54,247 bases of DNA from VMCP01 sp964645755 (GCA_964645755.1 CAZYBT010000006.1:1-54247), one strand, 5' to 3'. Numbered from the stretch's first letter, positions 1-10,097 are shown. Numbers and translations are program-made. Notes: generated by a model not told the origin, from the letters alone.

Positions 1-2110
1 TTAATCCTAAGATATCGATTTTGTCTGATTCTTGGATTTTGTCGTAGTCGGCTTTATCAGCAAATGTTAGTGCCAACATACCTTGTTTTTTCAAGTTTGT
101 TTCGTGGATACGGGCAAAAGATTTTACCAATACTGCTCGAACACCCAAGTGACGTGGTTCCATGGCAGCATGTTCTCTTGAAGAACCTTCACCATAGTTT
201 TCGTCACCAACCACTACGCTACCAATTCCAGCAGCTTTGTAAGCACGTTGGGTAGCAGGTACTGTATCAGATTTTCCAGTTTCTTGGTTTACAACTTCAT
301 TCGCTTTGTCGTTGAAGAAATTGATCGCACCAATTAACAAGTTGTCGGAAATGTTATCTAAGTGACCACGGAATTTCAACCAAGGTCCTGCCATAGAAAT
401 ATGGTCGGTGGTACATTTTCCTTTTGCTTTGATTAACAAACGCATTCCAGTTAAATCAGAACCTTCCCAAGCTTGGAATGGATCTAACAATTGTAAACGG
501 TTACTTGTAGGAGAAACTGCAACTTGAACAGAAGAACCATCAGCAGCAGGCGCTTGATAACCAGCATCTTCAACTGCGAAACCTTTTGCAGGCAATTCAA
601 ATCCAGTAGGTGGATCTAATTTTACTTGCTCCCCATTTTCATTGGTTAATGTATCTGTTAATGGGTTGAAGGTTAAGTCCCCCGCAATAGCAAGTGCTGT
701 CACCAATTCTGGAGAAGCTACAAATGCGTAAGTATTTGGATTACCATCGGCACGTTTTGCAAAGTTTCTATTGAAAGAATGCACAATGGTGTTCTTTTCT
801 TGCTTTTCAGCGCCCATTCTGTCCCACATACCAATACAAGGACCACAAGCATTGGTGAAAACTTTAGCACCAATTTGGTCGAAAGTTTCAAGGAAGCCAT
901 CTCTTTCGATGGTATAGCGAACTTGTTCAGAACCTGGAGTAATGAGGTAATCGGCTTTTGGCTTTAAGTTTTTAGCAGAAACTTGTTTTGCCAAACTAAC
1001 TGCACGAGAGATATCTTCATAAGAAGAGTTTGTGCAGCTACCAATCAAACCAACTTCAACGGTTGTAGGCCATCCGTTTTTAGCAGCTTCTTCTTTCATT
1101 TTAGAAATAGGTGTTGCCAAATCTGGAGTGAAAGGACCATTCAAATAAGGTTCAAGGGTATTTAAGTCGATTTCAATCACTTGATCGAAATATTGTTCTG
1201 GATTTGCATAAACTTCGGCATCAGCGGTTAGATGTTCTTTCACACCATTTGCTAAATCGGCAACATCGGCACGGCCAGTTGCACGCAAATAACGCTCCAT
1301 GCTTTCATCGTAACCGAAAGTAGAAGTGGTAGCACCAATTTCAGCACCCATGTTACAAATGGTACCTTTACCAGTACAACTCATTGAGGTAGCACCTTCT
1401 CCGAAATATTCTACGATACAACCAGTACCACCTTTAACGGTTAAAATACCAGCTACTTTCAGGATAACATCTTTGGCAGAGCACCAACCGTTTAATTTAC
1501 CGGTTAATTTTACACCGATTAATTTTGGCCATTTGAGTTCCCATGGCAAACCAGCCATAACATCACAAGCGTCGGCACCACCAACACCAATGGCAATCAT
1601 ACCCAAACCACCTGCATTTACAGTGTGAGAGTCGGTACCAATCATCATTCCACCAGGGAAAGCATAATTTTCAAGCACAACTTGGTGAATGATACCTGCA
1701 CCTGGTTTCCAAAAACCAATGCCATATTTGTTTGATACTGAAGCCAAAAAGTCGTAAACTTCTTTGCTTTCATTGTTGGCAACTGCCAAATCGGAAGCAG
1801 CACCTTCTTTTGCAGTGATTAAGTGATCGCAATGAACAGTACTTGGAACTGCAACTTTAGGACGACCCGCTTGCATGAATTGCAACAATGCCATTTGAGC
1901 GGTTGCATCTTGCATTGCAACTCTGTCTGGTGCAAAATCTACATAGTCTGCACCTCTTCCAAATGTTTGAGTAGCCGGATTCTCCCAAAGGTGAGAATAC
2001 AAAATTTTCTCTGTTAGCGTCAATGGTTTACCAAGAAGTTGACGAGCTGCTTTCACACGCTCGGGCATTCTTTCGTAAACAGATTTAATCACTTCAATAT
2101 CAAAAGCCAT
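1..2110 (-). CDS. acn: Aconitate hydratase, 3' end missing
   Basis: Aconitase interconverts citrate and isocitrate in the TCA cycle in the cytoplasm. I translated the minus strand from the ATG at 2110. It is open to the window edge for 703 codons, so about 50 C-terminal residues should lie outside (the mitochondrial-type family is about 755 residues). Visible motifs are GSCTNSS near residue 357, ACGPCIGMWDR near 420 (together the three 4Fe-4S cysteines) and YGEGSSREHAAMEPR in the C-terminal swivel domain near 640. The protein begins MAFDIEVIKSVYERM, typical of the mitochondrial-type family. It diverges from ruvC with only 75 bases between the starts. Family assignment is secure; the symbol is generic. 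Confidence 0.96.
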   Translation of the reverse strand, partial: MAFDIEVIKSVYERMPERVKAARQLLGKPLTLTEKILYSHLWENPATQTFGRGADYVDFAPDRVAMQDATAQMALLQFMQAGRPKVAVPSTVHCDHLITAKEGAASDLAVANNESKEVYDFLASVSNKYGIGFWKPGAGIIHQVVLENYAFPGGMMIGTDSHTVNAGGLGMIAIGVGGADACDVMAGLPWELKWPKLIGVKLTGKLNGWCSAKDVILKVAGILTVKGGTGCIVEYFGEGATSMSCTGKGTICNMGAEIGATTSTFGYDESMERYLRATGRADVADLANGVKEHLTADAEVYANPEQYFDQVIEIDLNTLEPYLNGPFTPDLATPISKMKEEAAKNGWPTTVEVGLIGSCTNSSYEDISRAVSLAKQVSAKNLKPKADYLITPGSEQVRYTIERDGFLETFDQIGAKVFTNACGPCIGMWDRMGAEKQEKNTIVHSFNRNFAKRADGNPNTYAFVASPELVTALAIAGDLTFNPLTDTLTNENGEQVKLDPPTGFELPAKGFAVEDAGYQAPAADGSSVQVAVSPTSNRLQLLDPFQAWEGSDLTGMRLLIKAKGKCTTDHISMAGPWLKFRGHLDNISDNLLIGAINFFNDKANEVVNQETGKSDTVPATQRAYKAAGIGSVVVGDENYGEGSSREHAAMEPRHLGVRAVLVKSFARIHETNLKKQGMLALTFADKADYDKIQESDKIDILGL

Positions 2111-2185
2111 TTTCTTATTAATTAATCTATTTACGGCAAATTTCGTAATTTTTTGTTGTATTTTCTATTATTTCCACATCTTTGT

Positions 2186-2758
2186 ATGGTGAATTCTCCA
2201 CGAATTATATTGGGTATCGATCCAGGAACAAATTTATTGGGTTATGGCATCATTAAAGTAGACGGGAAAACCCCAGTTTTAGAGACATTGGGCGTTGTGC
2301 GGTTGAATAAAATTGAAGATCACGGGGAGAAGTTATTTCATATTTTTGAAAGAATTGTTGCCTTAATTTCTGGGTTTGGAGTCACCGAAGTTGCCATTGA
2401 AGCACCCTTTTATGGGAAAAACGTTCAATCTATGCTCAAATTGGGTAGGGCTCAAGGAGTTGCAATTGCAGCGGCAATTTCAAAAAACTTGCCCGTTTAT
2501 GAATATGTTCCACGGAAAATTAAACAGTCTATTTGTGGAAATGGTGCAGCTTCAAAAGAACAAGTATTGGCCATGTTGCATGCTCAATTTCAATTTGAAC
2601 AAGCTCCCGAAACCCTCGATGCTTCTGATGGATTGGCGGCAGCTTTGTGCCATCTCTATCAGTTTCAGCCACGTACTTTTGGGACAACCAAAAATACAGG
2701 TAAAAAATCTGGTGGTTGGGCCCAATTCCTCAAAGAAAATCCAGATAGGGTGGAGTAA
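2186..2758 (+). CDS. ruvC: Crossover junction endodeoxyribonuclease RuvC
   Basis: RuvC resolves Holliday junctions with RuvAB. From the ATG at 2186 the protein is 190 residues and begins MVNSPRIILGIDPGTN. The family's four acidic catalytic residues are all present: D12 in GIDPG, E72 in VAIEAPF, and D145 and D148 in LDASDG. An open frame extends 11 codons upstream to 2153, but family alignment favours 2186. A possible -7 box, CATCTTTG, ends two bases before this ATG, so the mRNA may be nearly leaderless. The serine hydrolase gene follows on the same strand after about 50 bases. Confidence 0.96.
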   Translation: MVNSPRIILGIDPGTNLLGYGIIKVDGKTPVLETLGVVRLNKIEDHGEKLFHIFERIVALISGFGVTEVAIEAPFYGKNVQSMLKLGRAQGVAIAAAISKNLPVYEYVPRKIKQSICGNGAASKEQVLAMLHAQFQFEQAPETLDASDGLAAALCHLYQFQPRTFGTTKNTGKKSGGWAQFLKENPDRVE

Positions 2759-2809
2759 TTTCCCTCTTTGTTTTTTGTAACTATTTCGTAAAAATTGCGT
2801 CATAAGGAT

Positions 2810-4120
2810 ATGTCCCCCAAAATAAAAAATACGATTTTTACATTCCTTCTGTTTGTAAGCCTTCCCCAAACCATCTTTTCCCAGACCTATTTTCCGCCTA
2901 AAACTGGGACGTGGGATACTTTGTCTACCAATAGATTTGGGTATTGTAATGAGAGAATTGACAGCCTTTTTCAGTATCTTGAAAAGACGAATTCAAAATC
3001 ATTCATTTTGTTGAAAGACGGGAAAATTGTGCTCGAAAAGTATTTTGGCACATTTACAAAAGACAGTAATTGGTATTGGGCAAGTGCCGGAAAAACACTC
3101 ACAGGTTTTTGTATTGGAATTGCTCAACAGGAAGGGAAATTGAACATTCAAGATAAATCTTCGAAATATTTAGGCAGTGGATGGACAAATTTGTCGCAAT
3201 CTCAGGAAGATTCAATTAAACTGTGGAATCAACTTACAATGACCACCGGTTTGGATGATAATTTAGGCGATAGAGACTGCACATTGCCTTCGTGTTTGGT
3301 TTATAAAGATATTCCTGGAAATAGATGGGCTTATCACAATGCCCCCTATACTTTGCTCGATAAAGTAATTGAAACTGCAACAGGTTCAAGTTTGAATGTT
3401 TTTGTATATCAGAAAGTTGCGAATCCAATTGGCATGAAAGGAATTTACTTTAAATCTGGGTACAACAACGTTTACGGATCAGACTCAAGAAGTATGGCAA
3501 GGTTTGGGTTGTTGCTTTTGAACCAGGGTCGGTGGAACGGAACCGCAATTATGAGCGATACCAATTATTTTCATCAGATGACACATTCGAGCCAAAAGTT
3601 GAATCATGGATACGGTTTTTTAACCTGGCTCAATGGGTCGAAATCTTTCATGTTACCTCAAAGTCAACTTGTTTTTCCGGGTAGTATTGCGGTCGATGCA
3701 CCCAATGATGCTTTCATGGCTTTGGGGAAAAATGGACAAATAATTAATGTTGTACCATCGCAAAAATTGGTTTGGATCCGAATGGGAAATCCTCCAGGCG
3801 ATAATGGGTCAATTCCTCCACTTTACAATAACGATATTTGGAAATATATCAATGCGTTAACTTGTTCATCTGCATCAATTTCTGATTTTCATACATCTTC
3901 ATTGAACGTGTATCCAAATCCCGTGAAACAAGGCAATGTATTTACTGTGAAGGTTTTGGAAGGTTCGTTTCCACGAATTTATAATGCGGCTGGACAATCA
4001 ATTGAGGTATCAACAGAATTTCACAATGGGGAATACTTAGTTCAAACGCAAAATTTGGCGGCAGGCGTTTATTTCATCCGAACATTCAATCAAACGTCAA
4101 AATTTGTAATTATTGATTGA
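2810..4120 (+). CDS. Secreted serine hydrolase (class C beta-lactamase fold) with T9SS sorting domain
   Basis: This is a 436-residue protein from the ATG at 2810; a TTG five codons upstream is less likely because AAGGA precedes the ATG. A signal peptide ends near residue 25 (IFSQ). The beta-lactamase/esterase fold is indicated by S92-A-G-K95 (SxxK) and Y175-H-N177 (YxN), the catalytic pairs of class C-like serine hydrolases. The last ~75 residues begin SLNVYPNPV and end KFVIID, a type-A T9SS sorting domain, so the protein should be exported across the outer membrane. The substrate is unknown; it could be an esterase or peptidase rather than a beta-lactamase. Its stop abuts the stop of convergent argS. 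Confidence 0.85.
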   Translation: MSPKIKNTIFTFLLFVSLPQTIFSQTYFPPKTGTWDTLSTNRFGYCNERIDSLFQYLEKTNSKSFILLKDGKIVLEKYFGTFTKDSNWYWASAGKTLTGFCIGIAQQEGKLNIQDKSSKYLGSGWTNLSQSQEDSIKLWNQLTMTTGLDDNLGDRDCTLPSCLVYKDIPGNRWAYHNAPYTLLDKVIETATGSSLNVFVYQKVANPIGMKGIYFKSGYNNVYGSDSRSMARFGLLLLNQGRWNGTAIMSDTNYFHQMTHSSQKLNHGYGFLTWLNGSKSFMLPQSQLVFPGSIAVDAPNDAFMALGKNGQIINVVPSQKLVWIRMGNPPGDNGSIPPLYNNDIWKYINALTCSSASISDFHTSSLNVYPNPVKQGNVFTVKVLEGSFPRIYNAAGQSIEVSTEFHNGEYLVQTQNLAAGVYFIRTFNQTSKFVIID

Positions 4121-6001
4121 TTACATTCGCTCAACCACATGAATTCCGAGTAAGTTCAAAGAAAACTTCAAGGTTTCGGCAGTGTAATGCGCTAATTTTA
4201 ATCTAAGATTTTTGAGGGACGTATCTGGCTCTCTCAAAATGGAAACCTCGTTGTACAGACGGTTGTAAGCCCTTGCCAAGTCTAGTGTATATTGACAAAT
4301 TACAGCAGGGGAATATTCATTGCAAGCGGTGTTTAAAGTAGTTGAGAAATCATACAATACTTTGATTGTATTGATTTCGGCAGGATGCAATGCTGTTGCA
4401 ACTGCACCTGATTGCCAGTCATTTCCAGCTTGCCTTAAAATACTTTTGATTCTTGCATAGGTATACTGCACAAACGGCCCTGTATCGCCTTGGAAGTCGA
4501 TACTCTCTTGTGGATTGAAGAGCATACGTTTTTTTGGATCAACCTTTAAAATGAAAAATTTTAAAGCCGAAAGCGACAATTGGGTGTAAAGATTGTCGAG
4601 TTCTTGCTCCGACAATCCATCGGTTTTTCCAAGTTCAATTGTTTTATCTTTTGCCGTTTGATACATTTCATTCAGCAAATCATCGGCATCAACAACGGTA
4701 CCTTCGCGACTTTTCATCTTACCACTTGGAAGGTCAACCATGCCATAACTTGCATGATACATTCCATTGGCATAGGATTTCCCCAGTTTTTGCATGATTA
4801 AAAATAGTACTTTAAAATGGTAATCTTGCTCATTACCAACAACATAGATACTGCGGTTTATGCCAAATTCTTGGTATTTTAATTCAGCAGTACCAATATC
4901 CTGGGTGATATAAACAGAAGTTCCATCGCCGCGTTGAACCAATTTTTCATCGAGCCCATCTCCGCTCAAATCAATCCAAACAGAGTTATCTGGTTTTTGA
5001 TAGAAAACGCCTTTTTGAAGTCCTTCTTGAACCAAATCTTTACCCAATTTGTAGGTATTGCTTTCGTAGTAAAATTTATCGAATGAAACGCCAAGTTTGG
5101 TGTAAGTTGAGTGAAAACCCGCGTAAACCCAATCATTCATCATTTTCCACAGAGAAATGGTTTCTTCGTCGCCGGCTTCCCATTTTCTGAGCATATCTTG
5201 GCATTGCAACATAAGCTCTGAGTTGTTTCTCACCAATTCTTTGATTTCGTCTTGGAACTTAGATTTTTGTTTGTCTTCAGTTGCATTGTTTAATTTGATT
5301 TGAGCATCTTCATATCTTTTCTGGATAGCAGCATCAGAAAATTTGAAGTTTCCGGCAATTGCATTGTCAATGTCTATGCTCGTAAGTTCTCTGAGCTTAT
5401 TTTCGAAAACAACATAGTACTTACCTACAAGGTGATCGCCTTTGAGACCTGAAGAATCAGGAGTTTCACCATTTCCAAAGAGTTTCCAAGCGAGCATACT
5501 CTTGCAAATGTGGATTCCACGATCGTTAATTAAATTGGCTTTGATCACTTCATAGCCACTTTTGTCAAAAATTTGCGAAAGGCTATATCCCAACAAATTA
5601 TTTCGAATATGTCCTAAATGCAAAGGTTTGTTGGTATTCGGGGATGAATACTCAATCATTACCTTTTCATTTTTCGAAGGAAGTGAAAATTCGTTCTTGT
5701 TCCAATGGTTGAGTAAGAAATTCAACCAAACGGATGTGTCAATAACCAGATTTAAAAACCCTTTAATGACATTAAAATCTGCAACAAAGGAGCAATTTAA
5801 TTTCAGAAATTCACCTACTTCGGAAGCGGTTTGTTCAGGAGACTTTTTAGAAAAGCGAACAATCGGAAAAACAACGTAGGTATAATCGCCTACGAAATCG
5901 GTTTTTGTTTTTTCAATTTTCACCTGTTGCATATCTGCATCAGGATAAAGCGTTTTGATGGCTAGTTCAATTCCTTTGATAATATCTCCCTCAATATTCA
6001 T
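4121..6001 (-). CDS. argS: Arginine--tRNA ligase
   Basis: This class I aminoacyl-tRNA synthetase charges tRNA-Arg. It is 626 residues, slightly longer than the usual 550-600. The N-terminal Arg-tRNA synthetase-specific domain is followed by the HIGH-type motif NKPLHLGHIRNN (near residue 120), NDRGIHICKS, and GKMKSREGTVV in the KMSKS position. The C-terminal anticodon-binding DALR domain ends ETLKFSLNLLGIHVVERM. It is convergent with the serine hydrolase, with no bases between the two stops. rlmH lies 36 bases upstream on the same strand, so the OmpA lipoprotein, rlmH and argS may be co-transcribed. Confidence 0.97.
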   Translation of the reverse strand: MNIEGDIIKGIELAIKTLYPDADMQQVKIEKTKTDFVGDYTYVVFPIVRFSKKSPEQTASEVGEFLKLNCSFVADFNVIKGFLNLVIDTSVWLNFLLNHWNKNEFSLPSKNEKVMIEYSSPNTNKPLHLGHIRNNLLGYSLSQIFDKSGYEVIKANLINDRGIHICKSMLAWKLFGNGETPDSSGLKGDHLVGKYYVVFENKLRELTSIDIDNAIAGNFKFSDAAIQKRYEDAQIKLNNATEDKQKSKFQDEIKELVRNNSELMLQCQDMLRKWEAGDEETISLWKMMNDWVYAGFHSTYTKLGVSFDKFYYESNTYKLGKDLVQEGLQKGVFYQKPDNSVWIDLSGDGLDEKLVQRGDGTSVYITQDIGTAELKYQEFGINRSIYVVGNEQDYHFKVLFLIMQKLGKSYANGMYHASYGMVDLPSGKMKSREGTVVDADDLLNEMYQTAKDKTIELGKTDGLSEQELDNLYTQLSLSALKFFILKVDPKKRMLFNPQESIDFQGDTGPFVQYTYARIKSILRQAGNDWQSGAVATALHPAEINTIKVLYDFSTTLNTACNEYSPAVICQYTLDLARAYNRLYNEVSILREPDTSLKNLRLKLAHYTAETLKFSLNLLGIHVVERM

Positions 6002-6037
6002 CTTGCAAAATTACGTTAGAAATTAGGTTTCACCAAC

Positions 6038-6499
6038 TTATATGTGGTGATAACCGGTGCCTTTTTGAATGTTTTGGGCTCGGTAAACTTGTTCAATGAG
6101 AACGAGTCTTGCCAAATGATGTGGGAAAGTTAAATCGCTTAATTTTATGGAGGGATATTGGGCGAGTGCTTCTTTGGTAAAACCATAGGCTCCGCCAATG
6201 GCGAGAATTAATTTTCCCCGAATATTCGATAATTCGGTTTCTATCATTTTTGCAAAACTTAAACTGTGGTGCTGTTTGCCATGTTCGTCGCACAAAATGA
6301 GTTTGTCTCCAGGTTTTGCCAACTTGAGTATGGTTTCTGTTTCCTTCAACTTTTGCTGTTGAGGATCGTTGACTCTCGCCGCTGGCAATATTTCAAGTTT
6401 AGTGGCGTAAGTCCCCGTAAGTTTTTTCAAATAATCGGCACAGAGAAAATCAATTTCTTTGTTTTTATGATTCTCAATGACAGCAATAACAATAGCCAC
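6038..6499 (-). CDS. rlmH: 23S rRNA (pseudouridine1915-N3)-methyltransferase RlmH
   Basis: RlmH methylates pseudouridine 1915 in helix 69 of 23S rRNA using S-adenosylmethionine. The 153-residue length matches the family. The SPOUT-fold SAM pocket is visible as ILAIGGAYGFTKEAL, and the C-terminal signature as LSDLTFPHHLARLVLIEQVYRA followed by GTGYHH. The gene starts on the base after the stop of the OmpA-family lipoprotein gene, indicating co-transcription with it. Confidence 0.96.
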   Translation of the reverse strand: MAIVIAVIENHKNKEIDFLCADYLKKLTGTYATKLEILPAARVNDPQQQKLKETETILKLAKPGDKLILCDEHGKQHHSLSFAKMIETELSNIRGKLILAIGGAYGFTKEALAQYPSIKLSDLTFPHHLARLVLIEQVYRAQNIQKGTGYHHI

Positions 6500-7465
6500 T
6501 TAATTGTTGTTGAGAATGTCGAGAATTTTATCGAGCTGTGGCGTTAAAATGATCTCAGTTCTTCTATTCTTGGCTCTACCTTCAGGAGTATCATTACTTG
6601 CTACTGGCATTGTTTCGCCTCTGCCATTTGCTGAGATTCTTTTGGCTTTCATACCTCCATCATGAATCATGATTTTAGCAATCGAAGTGGCCCTTAAAAC
6701 ACTCAAATCCCAGTTGTCTTTAATGGTTTCGCCGTTCATTGGAACGTTGTCAGTATGTCCCTCAACAGCCACTTGAACATCAGGTTTTTTGTTCAAGGCT
6801 TTCGCGAGCTCAACAAGTGCTTCTTGGCCTTTTGGATCTACTGAGGTACTTCCACTTTTGAACAGTAATTTTTCTGGCAAAATCACATAAACCTTACCAT
6901 TTCTATATTCTACTTTCACATCGAGTTTTTCGAATCCTGCCAAAGCTTTGATAATGGCATCTTTTAGGAGGATTACCGCTGAATCTTTTCTACGTAACTC
7001 AGCTTCGAGTTCTTTCACCCTACCGCTTACTTTTTCGAGTTCTTTTCTCAAATTCTCTAATCGCAGTCTTTCTGCTTCCGCGCTTGCCAACGCTTTGTTG
7101 AGCTCTAATTCTTTTTGCTGAATGGCTTTGTTTTTTTTCTCCAACTCTGCGGCAATTTTTTGGCGTTGCTCGTCGTGAGACTCTCCTAAAGAGCGGATGT
7201 AGGTTAAGTTTTCATCCAATTCATTCTGACAAATTTGGATGCTATCTTGTAATTTGGAAATTACGAGTTTTTGTCGTTCATGCACAGCCTGCAGGGCAAC
7301 AACTTCGTTTTTAACCGTAACATTCACCGCATTACAATCTTCAACCCTAGTGGTTAACGCGTTGGTAACTGAATCTTTTTCTTTGCCTAATGCATCATAT
7401 TTTTTCTGACTTACACACGAGAAAAGGGTTAACCCAACGCAAAGCAAACTCCAAACTACTTTCAT
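6500..7465 (-). CDS. OmpA-family peptidoglycan-binding lipoprotein
   Basis: This is a 321-residue protein with a lipoprotein signal (VGLTLFSC, Cys17). A long Glu/Lys/Gln-rich coiled coil spans about residues 60-165, and a C-terminal OmpA domain about 195-310. The OmpA domain shows GHTDNVPMNGETIKDNWDLSVLRA and GRAKNRRTEI, including the Asp and Arg positions that bind diaminopimelate in this family. It probably links the outer membrane to peptidoglycan; the coiled coil suggests an extended or oligomeric form. MotB-like roles are possible but no motor genes are nearby. It abuts rlmH directly. Confidence 0.85.
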   Translation of the reverse strand: MKVVWSLLCVGLTLFSCVSQKKYDALGKEKDSVTNALTTRVEDCNAVNVTVKNEVVALQAVHERQKLVISKLQDSIQICQNELDENLTYIRSLGESHDEQRQKIAAELEKKNKAIQQKELELNKALASAEAERLRLENLRKELEKVSGRVKELEAELRRKDSAVILLKDAIIKALAGFEKLDVKVEYRNGKVYVILPEKLLFKSGSTSVDPKGQEALVELAKALNKKPDVQVAVEGHTDNVPMNGETIKDNWDLSVLRATSIAKIMIHDGGMKAKRISANGRGETMPVASNDTPEGRAKNRRTEIILTPQLDKILDILNNN

Positions 7466-7489
7466 ATTGCAACGAAGTTAGGTGAACCT

Positions 7490-7544
7490 AAAAAAAAAGC
7501 GGGAAATGGTTTTACACATGTATGATTGTGTAGACATTTCCCGC
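7490..7544 (-). terminator. Rho-independent terminator of the TonB-dependent receptor gene
   Basis: On the minus strand, a perfect 10-bp stem (7499-7508 with 7535-7544, GCGGGAAATG on the plus strand) is followed by nine T. A smaller inner stem, TACACA with TGTGTA, lies in the loop. It sits about 55 bases after the receptor stop and just before the OmpA lipoprotein start, so it separates the two transcripts. Confidence 0.85.
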
Positions 7545-7598
7545 AGCATAAAACGAAATCACCTGCTACTAAACTCTTGTTAACAAGTGAGTTGGTTG

Positions 7599-10097
7599 TT
7601 ATAAACTAAAGTCTAATTTGTAATAGAACAACGGTAAGAATCCGAGCTGATAGTCAATTTGACTTTGTCTCTTCTCAACAGAGTATGAATATTTTAATAT
7701 GTTTCGGTTGTCGAAAATATTGACCAAGTCTAAGGCAAATTCATGCGACATTTTTTTGCCGTTGATTTTGTACGAAATTCTGAAATCACAGCGGAAATAT
7801 GGCTGTCCAAATCTTTGTGTGTTTTTTTCTGCATCCAACTCAACATATTCCCTCGTTGAAAACGTTGCTGCAGTATCCATAGGAGAGAATCTTCTCGCTC
7901 CAGCCATTGTAATTTTACCTCCAAAATTTAAAACACTTTTGTTTTTAAACGTAATTTCCTTGGCAAACAATCCATTCATGGCATAGCCGGTATTGAAATC
8001 TGTAGGCCTTGTAACCCCATCACTGCCAATGTATTGAGCGTCGAAAATACTCGCTGAAAACAAATAATAAAATCCCTTACTGAAGAACTTTTCTACCGTT
8101 AATTCCAAGCCATAGTTGTATGCCGTTCCCTCATTCTCCAATTTATTAGGGAAGAATCTACTAAAACCAGATCCGGTGTTTGCTAAACTAAACGATGTTG
8201 GTGTGAATTCTCGATCAATAGGTATGTCCCAAAGAAACTGGTAATACGATTCAAGTTTAATTCTGCTCGATTGTCCCAAAGAATAATCCCAACCCAAAAC
8301 AACGTGCGCACTTTTAGTTAATCCCATACCTATGTTTTTGGGACTGGTTCTTTTACTGCTATCCACTCTTTCGCGATAATCATAAAAATACACGTATGAA
8401 GGTTGATTCTGACTGTGAATTCCCGTTCCTAAATTAAATGTACTCTTCTTAGTTGCCTGATATCTAAACGACAATCGGGGCAAAACAAAATAGGTAGACG
8501 TTTGAGATTTAGATTTTTTCAATGTGTCAACGTCTCTAGGATCATATTGAATTTGGTATAAGTGAGCCTGCCAGCCCATCACCATGCTCAATTTGGAATC
8601 GAACTTGTATTTCCATTGCACATAAGGTACGAGCATATTGGCAGAACCAAGAGCATTCCAACGGGTATTCCATGTCCAATATTGACCGGGTTTTCCAGAT
8701 AAATCTCTCACAGTATCAATTAAATTGTAACCGTAGTGTGTATATTGTAACCCGTATTTAATTGTGCTTCTCACCGATAATTTTTGATTTGCAAAAATAT
8801 GTGTACCCAAAGTGCTTGTCTTGAAATTATAACCCATAAATGGCACTACCGAATCTTTGATGTAAAGATTATTGGTTAAATCCAATCTTCTAAAGATCAA
8901 ATCATGGTGAGCATTTACCTCTTGCCCAGACGCACTAACCACAATTTTAAAATAGGATGCACTTCCAAAAGATTTTTGATAAGATGCACCCACAATTCCC
9001 ATGTTTGATGCAAAATATTGATCTCTGTCGTTATCTCCATATAAATTTTCGCCGGGACTTTTTTGGTCGCTAATTTTAATATCGATGTTACTATTCCCAC
9101 CAATGCCAAATACTGAAAAATTGCCATTGCTTTTGAGGGGGAAGTTCAATTTGAAGGATGCATCTTGGTAGTTTGGAACAGCATCGGTGCCAATCGGAAT
9201 TTTCAATTTGCTGAACAAACTCAATGTTGAATATCGGTATGTGAACAGGTAAGAAGCTTTAGATTTTTTACTTAAAGGACCTTCTGCCATCAAATCCCAA
9301 CCTAAAAATCCTAGTTGAGAACTTATTTCATGTTTTTGATTGTTTCCATTTCTCAGTTTTAAGTCGAAAACTCCGGCAACTGCATTTCCGTATTCTGAAG
9401 GAAAAGCACCTGTGAAGAAGTCGCTGTTCCCGAGTATTTTATTATTGATAATAGAAACAGAACCACCAGTAGTTCCAGGAATTGCAAAATGGTTAGGGTT
9501 TGGAATGTCAATTCCTTCCATTCGCCACAAAATACCGCTTGGAGAGTTTCCACGAACCACTATGTCGTTTCGTGAATCATCGGCACCTTGAACCCCTGCA
9601 AAGTTGGAGGCCATTCTGGCGGGGTCGCCACGACTGCCGGCAAAACGATCGGTTTCATCAACAGTGAACAAACGTGCAGAAACCAAAGCTGCATCGTTAT
9701 TCAATTGATCATTTTTCTTTTTTGCTTTAATGGCTACTTCGGAAATACTTTCAAAGTCTTCGTCGAGGTCGATGTTAACAATAACTTCCTTTCCAGAAGT
9801 CACCACCACGTTTGGTATGTTTGCGATTCGGTAGTTTTTTGCTTCAACGGTAATGTTTTGTCGACCTAATGGAACGTTGAGCAAGGCAAACGATCCATCT
9901 TCCTTGGAATTATCGGAGATTGAGGTGTTTTCAACCGAGATTTTGGCTCCAACAATGATTCTCTGTGTTTCCTTGTCTTTTACAATACCCCTGAGGGTTT
10001 GTGTCCCTCCAATTTCTGGTACCGTAGATTGAGCAACGGCCAAATTTAAAAATTGCGAAAAGAGTAAAAATAGAAATAGATGTAGTTTTAATTTCAT
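7599..10097 (-). CDS. TonB-dependent receptor with carboxypeptidase-regulatory-like N-terminal domain
   Basis: This outer-membrane receptor is 832 residues from the ATG at 10097; an upstream in-frame start at 10127 adds ten residues before the signal peptide and is less likely. A signal peptide ends at VAQS. A carboxypeptidase-regulatory-like beta-sandwich (TLRGIVKDKETQRIIVGAKISVENT) occupies about residues 35-115. The plug follows at about 130-250 (DPARMASNFAGVQGADDSRNDIVVRGNSPSG). The rest is a beta barrel ending in an aromatic strand (LFYYKLDFSL). The ligand cannot be told: no SusD-like partner or siderophore genes lie nearby. It appears monocistronic, with its own terminator. Confidence 0.92.
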   Translation of the reverse strand: MKLKLHLFLFLLFSQFLNLAVAQSTVPEIGGTQTLRGIVKDKETQRIIVGAKISVENTSISDNSKEDGSFALLNVPLGRQNITVEAKNYRIANIPNVVVTSGKEVIVNIDLDEDFESISEVAIKAKKKNDQLNNDAALVSARLFTVDETDRFAGSRGDPARMASNFAGVQGADDSRNDIVVRGNSPSGILWRMEGIDIPNPNHFAIPGTTGGSVSIINNKILGNSDFFTGAFPSEYGNAVAGVFDLKLRNGNNQKHEISSQLGFLGWDLMAEGPLSKKSKASYLFTYRYSTLSLFSKLKIPIGTDAVPNYQDASFKLNFPLKSNGNFSVFGIGGNSNIDIKISDQKSPGENLYGDNDRDQYFASNMGIVGASYQKSFGSASYFKIVVSASGQEVNAHHDLIFRRLDLTNNLYIKDSVVPFMGYNFKTSTLGTHIFANQKLSVRSTIKYGLQYTHYGYNLIDTVRDLSGKPGQYWTWNTRWNALGSANMLVPYVQWKYKFDSKLSMVMGWQAHLYQIQYDPRDVDTLKKSKSQTSTYFVLPRLSFRYQATKKSTFNLGTGIHSQNQPSYVYFYDYRERVDSSKRTSPKNIGMGLTKSAHVVLGWDYSLGQSSRIKLESYYQFLWDIPIDREFTPTSFSLANTGSGFSRFFPNKLENEGTAYNYGLELTVEKFFSKGFYYLFSASIFDAQYIGSDGVTRPTDFNTGYAMNGLFAKEITFKNKSVLNFGGKITMAGARRFSPMDTAATFSTREYVELDAEKNTQRFGQPYFRCDFRISYKINGKKMSHEFALDLVNIFDNRNILKYSYSVEKRQSQIDYQLGFLPLFYYKLDFSL

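Noticed and set aside
2810..4120. True antibiotic-resistance beta-lactamase
   Set aside because: The SxxK and YxN motifs also define esterases and peptidases, and the T9SS sorting domain is not typical of resistance enzymes.
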